Assembly: GCA_014925825.1 (NCBI GenBank)
Contig: JACGCK010000077.1
Span: 1 to 64,000 of the forward strand
DNA from: Pholiota molesta
Lineage: Eukaryota; Basidiomycota; Agaricomycetes; Agaricales; Strophariaceae
DNA length: 64,000 nucleotides
Direction: 5' to 3'
The position numbers were made by a program, and so were the translations under genes. Positions 1 through 10,860 of the stretch are shown piece after piece; the stretch's first letter is position 1, and every line of letters begins with the position of its first letter. The notes under the pieces were generated by a model. It was not told the DNA's origin, did not search any database, and was given only the letters and a program-made list of their open reading frames with translations.

Positions 1-3000
1 CCAGAGCGGCAGCTGCGACGGAGGTGCTGCAATTCTTGCCAAAAGGAACGGCGCCAAAGCGATAGTCTAAGTCTATATCAGCTCGCCGAAAATCGAAAAA
101 ATCGGGGAAAGAACTGACTGTAGCGATAACTACTCCATATGGGTTACCATGTCCCAGTCCTGCTCCGATGTACCAAACGGTCATTCCAACTAGATAAGTG
201 AATGATGTAAGATCAAATTCTAGATAGAAAAAAAATCTCAATGAACGCACTCAGCAGACCCACCAATGTACCGGCCAATCGGACAATAAAACTTGCAATC
301 TGACATACCAGAGCTTCAGCGCGCGTTATCAAAACCGCAAGAGATAATCGTACCTGATCACCCGCATACATCGCCAGCCCGGTCTATCATAAAGAACATC
401 AGCATTCAAAGAAACAGCACAACATCCAAGCCAACTCACGTACCTGAGCCATGATCAACGCCCATATACCCTTATTATCATAGTAGAACCATGCGCTAGT
501 CGAACACACAGCAGGGACCCACAGCGCAATGGACACGATACCATTTCTCAGGGCCAGAATCCCCTGCGGCGATTTGAAGAAGCGGAACACAGGCGCCGGA
601 GCTTGACGACGAAGCGACCGAACGCCGTCTTGGGCGGGAATGCATCGGGATTGCGCCTCTCTTTTTGCGGAAGGTTCAGGATCAGCGCAGCACCACAACA
701 TGCAAAAACGGAAAAAAAAAACTTACTAGGACCCTCTGCTACCCCCGCCCTTCATACCCTTCTCGCCAGGCTTACAAGGCTCCTTCTCCTTCCCACCACC
801 CTCCTCCTCCTCCTCATCATCCAAAGTCGACGCCGAGTCATTCGCACTCCTATCCGCGTCCTCAAACGCAGCCGGGTCTTGTGCGGTCCCTAGCCCCAGC
901 GGGCTGCCCGAGCTCTGGAAATCATCCCCCGTGAGGTTGTCTTTGACGGTGGCGATCCGGCCTGGGAACCAGATCTTTGTTTTCGGCCTTTGGGTGTCGA
1001 TGTCGATGAGGATTTTGAGGAGCTCGGAAAGGCGCTCGGCGAAAGCATCGAGGGTGTCGATGAAGACGAAGCATATGTAAAGTGACCTGAGAATGGGACG
1101 GTCAATTCCGGTGTGCAGAATGAATGAATGAATGGAGGGATGGGATGGATACCTCGAAGCAAAGACGTCTGCGGTCTTCAACAGCTGCTTCGTTTCTGGA
1201 TCGAAAAACCGCTCGTACGGTTTGATCAGCTTCACCCTCTCAACGGTCCTGAACTCCTCCAACGCGTCCTGCAGCTCCTTCAGCTGACCAACCAGCTTCC
1301 GGTTCCGCTTCTCGATATCCTCCTTGCTCGTGCGGCGGAATAACGTCGAGAATCGACGACTGTTACATTCCTGGAACCAGTTTATGACGCAGAGCAGGGC
1401 GGATTCCGCGGACGCCCTCAGGTTCGCAGAGGAAGACTGCAGCACCGGGACCAACGAGTCCAAGTCGTGCCCATGCTGCAGTTCTCGCGCTTTAATGTTC
1501 GCGAGGAGCTTTTGAACACGATTGGGTGCCCAGGATGCTTGATCGCCTTGACCAGATTGACGTTCCACCAGATTGAGCTCGCGGGATTCCGCAATATTGA
1601 GATCGTTGACGAATGTGGTGAATGATTGTAGGCCGCTGATGAGTACGGTATAATGAGAAAATCATATATCCGTTCAAACAGGATGGAGGACACGCACGTG
1701 GCACGGAACATCATGGACTTCAACTCAACATTGACTCTCTTCAAGTCCGAAGGTCCAAGGCGCCCGATAGACGTATCCAAATTGATCAATTTGAGTTGAG
1801 ATGTAACGTCGTTGAGTGCGCTCGTTAAATTTTCGCGCAACGCGCTTCCTCTAGCAGAAATTTCGGCCCATGTAGCATGGTCCGAGGGAGCCAAGCGAAG
1901 GGCTTCAGATTGTAGACGAAGCAGGTCTAGCATTGGCTAAACATGATGAGCTCGGTGAGTTTGACAGATTGAAAGCAACTCACAGTCCAAAAGCGTTCTC
2001 CGAGCGATGTTCTGCATACAGAGGCTCAGCTCAGGGATCAATAATTGAAGAGAAATTATGGCAGCTTACAGCCAGACATGACTTAGACTCTCAGGAAATA
2101 CCAATATTAGAGAAGCAATGGCCACTGCAAGATAAAAAGTTGCTGGGAGTACAAATAACTTGGCCAGTGTGTAATTTGGGGTTGGTAGAACTAGATGATG
2201 TCGAAAAATTAGAGTTAGTACAAATTCATACCGGCAAGTACTTACGAGGCCCTGTAGTACAGATCTATAGACCAAATTTATGAATGAAGAGTTGACATAA
2301 AATGAGAAAGACTCACCACATCGAGAACAATTGTACCGAATAGCGATAGAAGCGTTAGGTTGGGTAGATAGGCACGTAGAGTGCCCATGGCGAAGGCCCC
2401 AATGAAGAGGAAAGCGCCATATACTGCTGATGATCTGCAGAACACACATCAATCATTCCTACATTTAGCGCGTGGTATTGCGACAAACCTTGGGTCTAAA
2501 AATAGTCCATGGAACACAAATTCTTGTGTTTGAAGTGCAATGGGAAGATTTGGGTTTAGCCTTCGCGAGATGGATGTATGTATTTCAGCCTAGCGCATCA
2601 AGATCCATGTTTCACCACCACTCACATTGATCCCAACTTTTGTTGTTGCTGCGCTAGCAATGCAGCGCTTCTAACAGACAGAGCAGAGGCCATGGCAGCA
2701 TTCCCAAAGGCCCATCCAAGAAGCATACCGAGCAACAGTGTCGTCGCAGCTATAAAAAACACGGAGAGAGCCAAACTTGGAGGCAAGAGGACGGATACAA
2801 TCCTACATCGGCATCATCAGCAAAGCTCTGCTACCATATCAAAACGTCAACTTACACGGAGAAGAACGCTGCCTGTCCCATCGTATGTGACGGCTTGTTA
2901 GCCACCATGAGTACCAGAGTCGATGCGAGCGCGACGCAGCATCGGATCCAAGTCTTGACGGTACGCCTGGATCTCAGAGCTGGTAGAAACCATCCGAACG

Positions 3001-3082
3001 CTCCTGGCTCTCCTTTCAGCGGCTTTGAAGTCGACGCTGAGGGTGGATCTGGATCTACGGACGCATCCTTCGGGCTGGACAT
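1..3082 (-). CDS. ArAE_2_N-family membrane transporter, 3' end cut off by window edge
   Basis: Start codon at 3082 (MSSPKDASVD...). Exon 1 (2856-3082) ends in a GTAAGT donor. It gives an acidic, Pro-rich head and then the segment RTVKTWIRCCVALASTLVLM, as in the fungal 'putative ER transporter, 6TM, N-terminal' family. Exon 2 (2626-2802) continues with hydrophobic helices. Later exons give LRAYLPNLTLLSLFG and FPESLSHVWL, both typical of the family. A long soluble middle follows (about 1935-723), with an acidic, Gly/Lys-rich stretch near 730-850. The second membrane half then reads FFKSPQGILALRNGIVSIAL and WFYYDNKGIWALIMAQ. At least ten exons are visible and the C-terminus lies beyond base 1. 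The substrate is unknown; the family is related to aromatic acid/fusaric acid exporters. The family call is firm, individual small exons less so. Confidence 0.8.
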
Positions 3083-3700
3083 AACGCGACAACGCGACTA
3101 GACTGTGGTGATGGAGGAGGAAGGAAGCGAAAAAGTTAGCTTCTGATCATTTGAAAGTTTAGTCCAGAGTGGATTCGGTAGCCGGTCTATTGATGTTTAC
3201 GTCACGAGGAAGTACTCAAGGCGGCCGTTGCCGAGAACGGACTCGTGCGATGGCATTCCGGGTCCGGCTACTCACGACCCGGACATGATCGAGTTGAGCA
3301 GCTTGAGCTAGAGATACATATGGTTTCAAGGCGTCAACTATTTGCTTGAAAGTGTAGGGCTTTACATCGCGTATAAATTCCATTTTGAAAGAAGCGCCCG
3401 GGCGGCCGGGCCCGGCGTAGCGGGAGATCATGTGATGCTGTGCAACTATATATAGCGCAAATGTAATTAGTAGTTTCTAAATAAGGCGTTGACTCATATT
3501 TATCTGGCATTTTTAGCATTTTTACTCCTTTGTTCAGTACTCTGTCCATCCCTTTGCACAGTTTCTTGTTTCACGTTGTGACCCTCGGGTCCAAGCCCAA
3601 GATCAAGTCCAAGTACTTAAATATCAGTCCACAGAAGGTCAAATCTCGTTCCCTAGGCGCAATAATCTAGGACTTCCAAATCTCCATCACACCATACACA
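3083..3700. promoter_or_regulatory. Shared upstream region of the transporter and MYND genes
   Basis: About 620 bases separate two divergent start codons. I see no coding exon here. A TATATATA-like stretch lies near 3446-3454. Both promoters must sit in this interval; nothing else stands out. Confidence 0.45.
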
Positions 3701-4729
3701 ATGTCGGACGCCCCCGCCACCACCACCTACGAAGAGACCGTGCTCGACTTGCACGACATCGCGCTGCTCCTCAACTACGAGCGCGCATCCACCGAGCCAC
3801 GCTTCCGCTACGCCAAGCTGCGCGAAGTCGCTCCCCCCGGCAGCGACTTCAAGACCGTCCTCATACCGGCACCGGAATGGCACGACGCCACGGTCCCGCG
3901 CACAGGATTCGTGTTCGACAGAACGACTCCCAAGACCCCTCAAGCGCGCGCCGAGCCAGATCTACCGAGCAACATGCTCCCCGACCCCGCGCCCACGTCG
4001 CCCGCCCTGCGCGCGCTGACGCCGACGCAGCTGGAGACATACTACTGGCAGGTGCGCAACCACGACGGCTGCTTCTGCTCCGTGACGCTCTTCCAGAACT
4101 TCATCGACCTCTTCCCGCACTACACCCGCGTGCGCATACGCACCCTCGAGGGCCCTGACAATAAAGTCAGGGAATACACCACCCTGGCGGACGACCGTGT
4201 CATTATCGAAATGGACTTGCTCGGACCACGCGCTATGAACTTGTCGATGGTGCGCCCAAGCTCGACTGTCTATATCACCGGCAGCGAATCGTCTTCTGTG
4301 CACGCCGTCCTCGGATTCCCCTCGCCCGGCTCTGATACAGACACAATTCTCGACCTCGCGTCCTTACAATTCGGCGATGTAGGCCGCGGATTCAAAGGCA
4401 AAGGACTCTTCGTACTTGAACCAGTACAGCAGTACCTCAAACGCCTTGATAAATTCGCAGAGTACAATACTTTCGACGATGCCAAAATAAGCAGCCGAGT
4501 AAGGGCACATACCACACCCAACAACGATTGGCTTAAAGAAGTTGCGCAAAGAGCAAAATACAGGTGGGACAACCGCAAAAAGGTACCTTGGTGTGGCCAC
4601 TGCGGTGGGCCGCCCAGAAATCAAGACCTCAAAAGATGTGGCAAGTGTCGAAAGGCATGGTATTGCAATGAAGAGCACCAACGCGCAGCATGGCCTTTCC
4701 ACAAGCATTTCTGCACAGCTGCTAAATGA
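3701..4729 (+). CDS. MYND-type zinc finger protein
   Basis: This is a single-exon gene of 342 residues from ATG at 3701 to TGA at 4727-4729. The C-terminal 45 residues hold a full MYND finger: CGHC near residue 299, then CGKC, YCNEEHQ and HKHFC, giving the C2-C2-C(x3)H-H(x3)C ligand set. The first 290 residues have no domain I recognise. They contain several aromatic-rich stretches (YYWQVRNHDGCFC) but no SET domain. MYND fingers usually bind Pro-rich partner peptides, so a scaffold or regulator role is likely, but this is inference. The last part of the gene and its 3' flank are duplicated in decayed form at about 10560-10860. Confidence 0.85.
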   Translation: MSDAPATTTYEETVLDLHDIALLLNYERASTEPRFRYAKLREVAPPGSDFKTVLIPAPEWHDATVPRTGFVFDRTTPKTPQARAEPDLPSNMLPDPAPTSPALRALTPTQLETYYWQVRNHDGCFCSVTLFQNFIDLFPHYTRVRIRTLEGPDNKVREYTTLADDRVIIEMDLLGPRAMNLSMVRPSSTVYITGSESSSVHAVLGFPSPGSDTDTILDLASLQFGDVGRGFKGKGLFVLEPVQQYLKRLDKFAEYNTFDDAKISSRVRAHTTPNNDWLKEVAQRAKYRWDNRKKVPWCGHCGGPPRNQDLKRCGKCRKAWYCNEEHQRAAWPFHKHFCTAAK

Positions 4730-5140
4730 ATCACGGTGTCTTTACTGCCAGTGTGTATATCATAATTGTACAAATCGAAAGAGTAGTGTAAAAAAATACA
4801 AATAAAATAATAGGTACAGGCCACACAAATCACTATTTTCAGTGGTGTCTGTATAAATCAATTGAGATTGAAGTACTTATCACCATAATCAAGGCAGATG
4901 TTGGAGTAAAAAATGACCACAATGTAGAAGTCGCTTTGAATGCGATCTACATAGAAGCAGAAATAAATACTTCCTTTATCACTAAATGCGTTAAGAATGG
5001 TTTCAAATGCCTCGACCATGATATAGAACCTGACATCCTGGAAAACTTTTTTATTAGCTTGTTGCAGCGGGGCAAGCCTGGGGGCTCGGCAACTTCCGCC
5101 CGCACTAAGCTGTCTTGCTGCCTCGTTCCACGTTTGCACC
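4730..5140. pseudogene. MYND 3' flank plus decayed copy of the kinase gene 3' end
   Basis: Bases 4740-4880 match 10750-10885 closely, including tgtacaaatcgaaaga and cagtggtgtctgtata. In the second copy this block runs into the last codons of the minus-strand kinase gene. Here the match continues in pieces (gagattgaagta, then tgtagaagtcg) and then fades. I read it as a decayed end of a second kinase copy, left by a duplication of a MYND-kinase convergent pair. A weak 93-codon minus-strand open frame (4858-5139) has no kinase features and is probably chance. Confidence 0.5.
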
Positions 5141-5491
5141 GTCTCCTGAGTCCTCAGCTTCTTCTCTCCTGCTGCATGGCGTGTTCCAGGCCTTCGCTCA
5201 ACGCCTGCAGCCCTTTATGTGGCTTCTTGCATGCTAGCCTCTGGGCACTCTTTTCGGCGCGATCGCCCCTTCTATAATCGCCAAGAAGAGCACGGATCCA
5301 GGCCCGTCCACCCTGCCTTGCAGTGGGTGTAGTGGGATGCCTGCCATGCTGCAAAACTAGCGCCTGCAGGGACGACAGGCAACTAGCCTTTTCACTTGTT
5401 GCATTTGGAATCTCCACGATATTCAAACCATCGCTAATATAAAGCTATTCAACAACGACCAAGATCGTGATAAGCCTGAATCATTTACAAG
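5141..5491. other. Stretch with no clear gene
   Basis: This GC-richer stretch has two overlapping minus-strand open frames, 5154-5426 and one continuing to about 5060. They are rich in Arg, Gln and Ala and join only through a one-base shift. No known domain is visible. It could be a relic of a larger sequence; otherwise nothing is seen up to the receptor stop codon at 5492. Confidence 0.3.
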
Positions 5492-8400
5492 TTACGTGCC
5501 CAATTCTTTCTTCAGCCTCGAAACGTCGAGGATGAGAACCGAGCCGCTGACGTCCACAAATACCACTCGGTCGGACTGGAATGCAAATCCTCCAATACGA
5601 AACTCCTCTGATATCCCTCCGACTCTTCTTGCTGGTCCGTTCTTGTATCTCATATACACCAAATGCTCGCCCCCCATATAAAAATAATAACCATTGCTCC
5701 CACCGCCCATGACATTCGAAGGACTTGGATTTGCATCTGAGATGGAGCTGATCAATGTCCCTGGCTGTTCCAGACTCCAAATATACGTCCTGTCGTCCGT
5801 GCGGGTGACCACCTGTGTACCGTCTTCCGAGAAATCTATGTCCTTCACATAGTTGTCGTGATCTTCAAAAACGGCGATCTGCTCTCCAGACTGCACATCC
5901 CAAACCCTTGCGCTGTAGTCTCCACTGCCCGAAGCAAGCTTCGACCCATCTAGGGAGAATGCAAGCGCCGACACGGCCCATTCATGGCCCACCAAATTGC
6001 GTAGATGTTTGCCAGTAACGGCATCCCAAATCTTGACCAGTCTTTCGACATGATCTCCTCCAGTAGCCAAAAAACGTCCGTCGGGGCTGAAAGTGGGGGC
6101 GTGTACCCAACCAACATGATCGTTTGTGTCTTCGACATCAGATATCGCAATAGCATCCCAGACTCGGAAAGTGCCATCCTGATGACCTAATAGTCATGCA
6201 TGAGTGAGCATTATTTTTTCGATGGTTGTCGAGAAATCTCACCTGAAAGCAGGTTTTTACCATCCGGCGAAAATGCAATCCCTGAAATCGACCCCCTCAA
6301 AGTTATCACAAGCGTCTTTGAATCTATATCCCAAACTCTCATGAACTGATCTTGAGGCCCGGTTGAAACTAAACGCGATGGATCCGTAGGAGAGAAAGCC
6401 ACGGAGGTCACAGAGTTTGAAAGCCCTTCAAAGGTCGCAATAACTTGACCGTCAGATAGCGAGAAGACTTTGATTCTACGGTCATCGGAACCGGAAGCGA
6501 ATCGCGACCCGTCCAGGGAGATGGACAAGGTGCGTACAGGCTTTTCGTGGCCTTCGAAGGTGCGCAAAACAGCACATTTCGCAACATCCCACAAAAGTAT
6601 CTGATTATCGCCTGATCCAGAAAGGAGCTGTTGAGATCCATCAGGGAGGAAAACGACAGCCAATATCGGGGCCTCGCCACGTGTAAGAGTAGCCGTACAT
6701 AAACCTGAGGCAGTATTCCAGATCCGGATAGTGGTGTCGGTAGATGCAGAAGCAAGAACCGATGTCTTCGGGCATATAGAAAGTGAGTTGATAACCTGCG
6801 TATGCCCGTGGAACGTGATAATTGATGCGCCTGATAATATGTCCCAAAGGTACATCGTCGCGTTGTCGTGGCCCGACACCATATGTAGGTTATCTGTTGT
6901 AAAAGCTAACGGAAAAGTTTCACTAGGGCCTTCAAAGTGCTGGAATGTCATCACACAGACACAGGAAATACTATCCCATACTGAGATCAATGAGGAGCTG
7001 TGACCTATTGCAAAGTATTGGCCATTTGGGGAATAAGCAACGGATATGGGATGGCCATTGCCGGGATATACAGTACTGAGGCGAGGTGACCACTTGGAAG
7101 CGATACCATGGAGAACGTCCATTGAATCGTATATCTCCGATTGATATGTCTGATAGAGAAGTGTGTCGTGTGGAGTAAATGGGAGTGCGGTTCGATACAC
7201 TTGCAATGCGCCTTTTTCAATAATAACTTGATGAGAGAGACCAAAGCGATATCCGTCATAGAACAGGGTAGTCAAATGTTTGTTGGAACTTGAACGCACC
7301 TAGAAATGATGAATGCAATTGTGAGCCAAAATTTCCGACAAATTTTTTGGAAAGTACCCACCGCCCACTCGTGGACATTTCGCATAATGGATACTGCCGT
7401 CGAAGTCGCATCTAGAAGACTCATGGCCTCGAACCAGTTAAGCAAACGGACAGAGGCAAACTCGTCCAACTTTGCTGATAATTCTTCATCATCCTTTTCC
7501 AAGACAAGCAGGTGAGATGACCAATTTATACAAGAATATTGAACTTCGGTGGTCAGGGCTTCATCTGTCTTAGCTCGCAAGTCATCGATTTCATTATTTT
7601 TGCGCCAGTAATCGCCGATTTTTGCTACATCTCGAGTAAGGGTTTCCATCATCAATTCGAGACATCGAAGGAGTAGCCGCCTCTCCTGTTGGACGCGAAC
7701 AATTGCAAACATGTCGTCGCTGCATCGTTCGGTAAGAAAGTCACGAAAAGAAGGATGATAAATATGTGGGGCTTCTTGGTATGAAGTCGGCGAAATGATA
7801 ACGGAGTGGAGATGATAGAGCGTCCGCTCTATGTCATCAGGAGATGTATTTGTGAATCGCCCGAGGGCCTCCATAGACAGCGGATCCAGCATTAAAACAA
7901 TGCAGCCCACGACCCAGCGGAATCGTTCCACAACCTCGTCATCGCTGTCGTCTGGAAATGCATTGCGAAGTACCGCCAGATATAAGTTATCCAGATCGAG
8001 GTAAGGCAAAAGTTTGGCATTAGTAGTCTGTCGAATACCAAGCAGGATCTCAAGGTGACGCTGTGGATCGCGTGGAGGATCTTTCCCAATGAACTTGATC
8101 GCGGTAGAGGCGTAGACGAAGAATTTTCCTGATTTATCAACAATTGCGTCCAGGTCGGCGTCCTTGGGCCAATTGGGGCCCACATTGACTTCTAGTTCAC
8201 TGGGTATCTTGCTTAGCTCTTCCTTGAGATAAGAATGTATGTCGTTACGAACAATGGAGTCCTCGATATCGTGCAGGACAATCTTCGCGATGTTGCTTTC
8301 TTTGTTGAGAACTGACCGAATATGATTTTCTGGACGACTGGTGATAAAAATTCGAAAGATAAACGGAAACTGTTTGGACTGCGCCAGCAGCAGTTCTATT

Positions 8401-9848
8401 AATCGCTTTGCTTCTTTCTTCGACGAGCATTCATCAAGAGCATCGACGACAAAAAGAAGGATTTTCCTTCGTGTGCTTGAATCGCGAAGGGGAGTAATGA
8501 TAAGTTTATCGAGTTGAATTGGTGTAGCTTCATAGCCATAATCCGCGTTTCCTTCTAATGCTTTTCCGAGGCTCCGCTTGAACGCAGGATCGTGCTGAGC
8601 CAGCTGAAAAGCTAAAGTAGGAAAGACCAATCGACCATCACTCAACGCTTGGTCACCACGGGAAAAGAAGAAACTTCCGCCCAACATTTCATGCTCATTA
8701 GCATATTTTGAGATTGTCTTTGTGATGGTAGATTTCCCGATTCCTGCCAAGCCATTGAGCCAAAATAGGTCCGGTTGAGCTTCATCCTTGAGCCAATCCC
8801 CGATGACTTTCATAATGGCTGTTCGAGTTCCGGCAAAACAGAGGGATGGGGCTCCGGCTCTTCCAGAATTGAAGGATGCCTCTTTTGCGCGTGGTAGTTG
8901 GTTTATCTTCATGCAGACAAAAAAGAATCAACAACGCTGAAGGTATGTAAGTAAATATAAAGATAGCTTACAGCCATGGAATGTTTAATTTGCTCGAGAG
9001 CTTGTTCTTGACGAGCATTGGCTAGGCGCGTTTGAATATTTCCGCTGAGCTGAGTAATCTCAGATATTAATTCTAATATGCTGCGTAGATTATTTGGAAA
9101 TGCACCTGGAACCGATCAGTTGCTCTCTTGATTCCTTCACTAAAATCTTGTAGGTCGTTTTCATCTTGGGCGGCATCAATGACTTTACGCAGCGCACCCC
9201 GATTTTGCCGCGAATTCCAGACTTTTCCAAGTTCTTGTAGCGTACTAAATGGAGTCGAGTAAATTTAAGATATTAAATGATAATGATATACGCTCTTACT
9301 TCGTAAGAGATTCAAGGTCTGTCTGGAGATCCATCGGGATGTCTGTACGATCTATTCCAACGAGGGGCTGAAGAACCTCTGTGCATAACTCAGCAACATG
9401 CTTTTCTAAATCTCGAAGTGATTCTGCATTCGAATTGCTTTTCTAAGGAGGTCATTGGTTGAGAGTTGGTTGCGTGTAAATGTTGTTATGGAACACGTAC
9501 GTCGATTGTTTGCATAATAAGCAGCACACTACCAATTGCGCCCTTTGCGCCTGGAATGGGAAGACCATCAAGAGCGGTTTGAGCAAGCGTTAATGCCAAA
9601 GTCGCAGCTCTCTTCGCTGTTTTCCACGCTGAAGAGGACGATTCATCCTCCTCTGAGTCATTGGCTATAGGATCTACTCCATTGGCATCGCCGACCGGAT
9701 TTGCTGCTCCATCACCATGAGATGTTGGGGAAGGGTCGTGTTGGAGAGGAAGGGAAGTCGATGGTTGTTCGGGTGTCCTTGGCTGCGATGGGCGGGGCTT
9801 TTTCCTCACCCACTTGATGTTTTTAAAATTGAATTTCTTCGAGAACAT
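5492..9848 (-). CDS. NACHT-WD40 NOD-like receptor (fungal NLR)
   Basis: The start codon is at 9848 (MFSKKFNFKN) and the stop at 5492-5494, giving about 1,340 residues over at least seven exons. The N-terminal exon (to about 9501) is basic, then Pro/Ser-rich and acidic, and ends with GLPIPGAKGAIGSVL, a common agaric NLR lead-in. Three short exons (8970-9440) form an amphipathic coiled-coil-like region. The NACHT exon (about 7362-8907) has the P-loop GLAGIGKST and Walker B LLFVVDALDE, then the downstream helical region. The WD exons (6243-7299 and 5492-6186, separated by a 56-base intron) hold about ten divergent WD40 repeats such as DTTIRIWNT and DGTFRVWDA. No lipase, kinase or HET effector domain is fused. 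In fungi such receptors act in non-self recognition and programmed cell death. The repeats are not near-identical copies, so recent repeat shuffling is not evident. Confidence 0.88.
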
Positions 9849-10559
9849 CGTTTGGAGTTTGAGCTGAGGGTGGAGTGGGGTCGTATCGTACCTGCGTCCA
9901 ACTGTTTATTGTAAGGCGGCCTTTGAGCGAACATGCCTCCCCATGCCGCAATTGTAAGGTGCTTCCAAGTTAATGCTGTGCGGTGCGTTCTTAGAATACA
10001 AGTGAAGGGAAATCAAAACAAACTTACTTAGACAGTTCACGACAGTTTTGGTAATGGGAAGTGATGTGACTATTTCGAATCATCATTCCTGTCATGTATA
10101 AACGAGTGTTTGACAGAGGATTCAGTACCAACTTGTGGGTGTAAAATAAGTTGAAGGTCGCAATAGGTTGACGACCCAGAAAATCAAAGAGACGTCTAAC
10201 AGCTGGAAGTTGGCTGGAAGAGGGAAAATCAAGAATGATTAATTGATTGATGAGGTTCTCACACCAAAAATAGAATCGCCACTGCCGAACTTACATTATT
10301 GCCACGAATTGCCATCTATTGCCATCAGTCCCACAGACGCGGCCCTACGCGGCCACAAGGCCTCAAGTTAGCCAAAAGTTTAAACAGGAAGCTTGAAGCT
10401 TGAATGTTTGTCCGGTATCTAAGTTCATATGTTTATTTGATACCAATAAATAAGGAAGAAAAAACTCAATGATTTTTATTTTTTTTCCGTTCAGCCTAAC
10501 TTGCGAAGCGCAGTGTATTGGTACATTTCAATAACCAACCATTCCACACCTAACAACTC
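9849..10559. promoter_or_regulatory. Upstream region of the NLR gene
   Basis: There is no coding exon in this AT-rich 700-base stretch. It must contain the receptor promoter. Its right end abuts the decayed MYND copy. A short tandem-like stretch ccatctattgccatc lies near 10310-10327; no other structure was seen. Confidence 0.35.
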
Positions 10560-10860
10560 AAAGCAAAGGATAGACGGTACAATCGCAAGAAGGAAAAGGA
10601 ACCTCGGTGTGGACACTGGTGGGCCGCCCATAAATCAAGACCTCAAGAAATGTGGCAAGTGTCCAAAGGCCTAGGCCTGGTATTGCAATGAAGAGCACCA
10701 ACGCGCAGCATGGCCTTTCCACAAGCATTTCTGCATAGCGGCTCAATGAATGACGGTGTATTCACTCTGTATATCATGATTGTACAAATCGAAAGAATAG
10801 TTTAAAACAATACAAATAAAATAACAGATGCAGGTCGCACAAAACACTATCCAGTGGTGT
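10560..10860 (+). pseudogene. Decayed 3' fragment of a MYND zinc finger gene
   Basis: The stretch matches 4570-4870 at high identity. It keeps the codons for HQRAAWPFHKHFC and the 3' flank, but it has lost bases around 10600-10625 and gained a TAG within the finger (aaggcctaggcctgg at about 10666-10680). There is no 5' part of the gene. It runs directly into the 3' end of the kinase gene, so it marks one edge of a segmental duplication around the NLR gene. Confidence 0.8.
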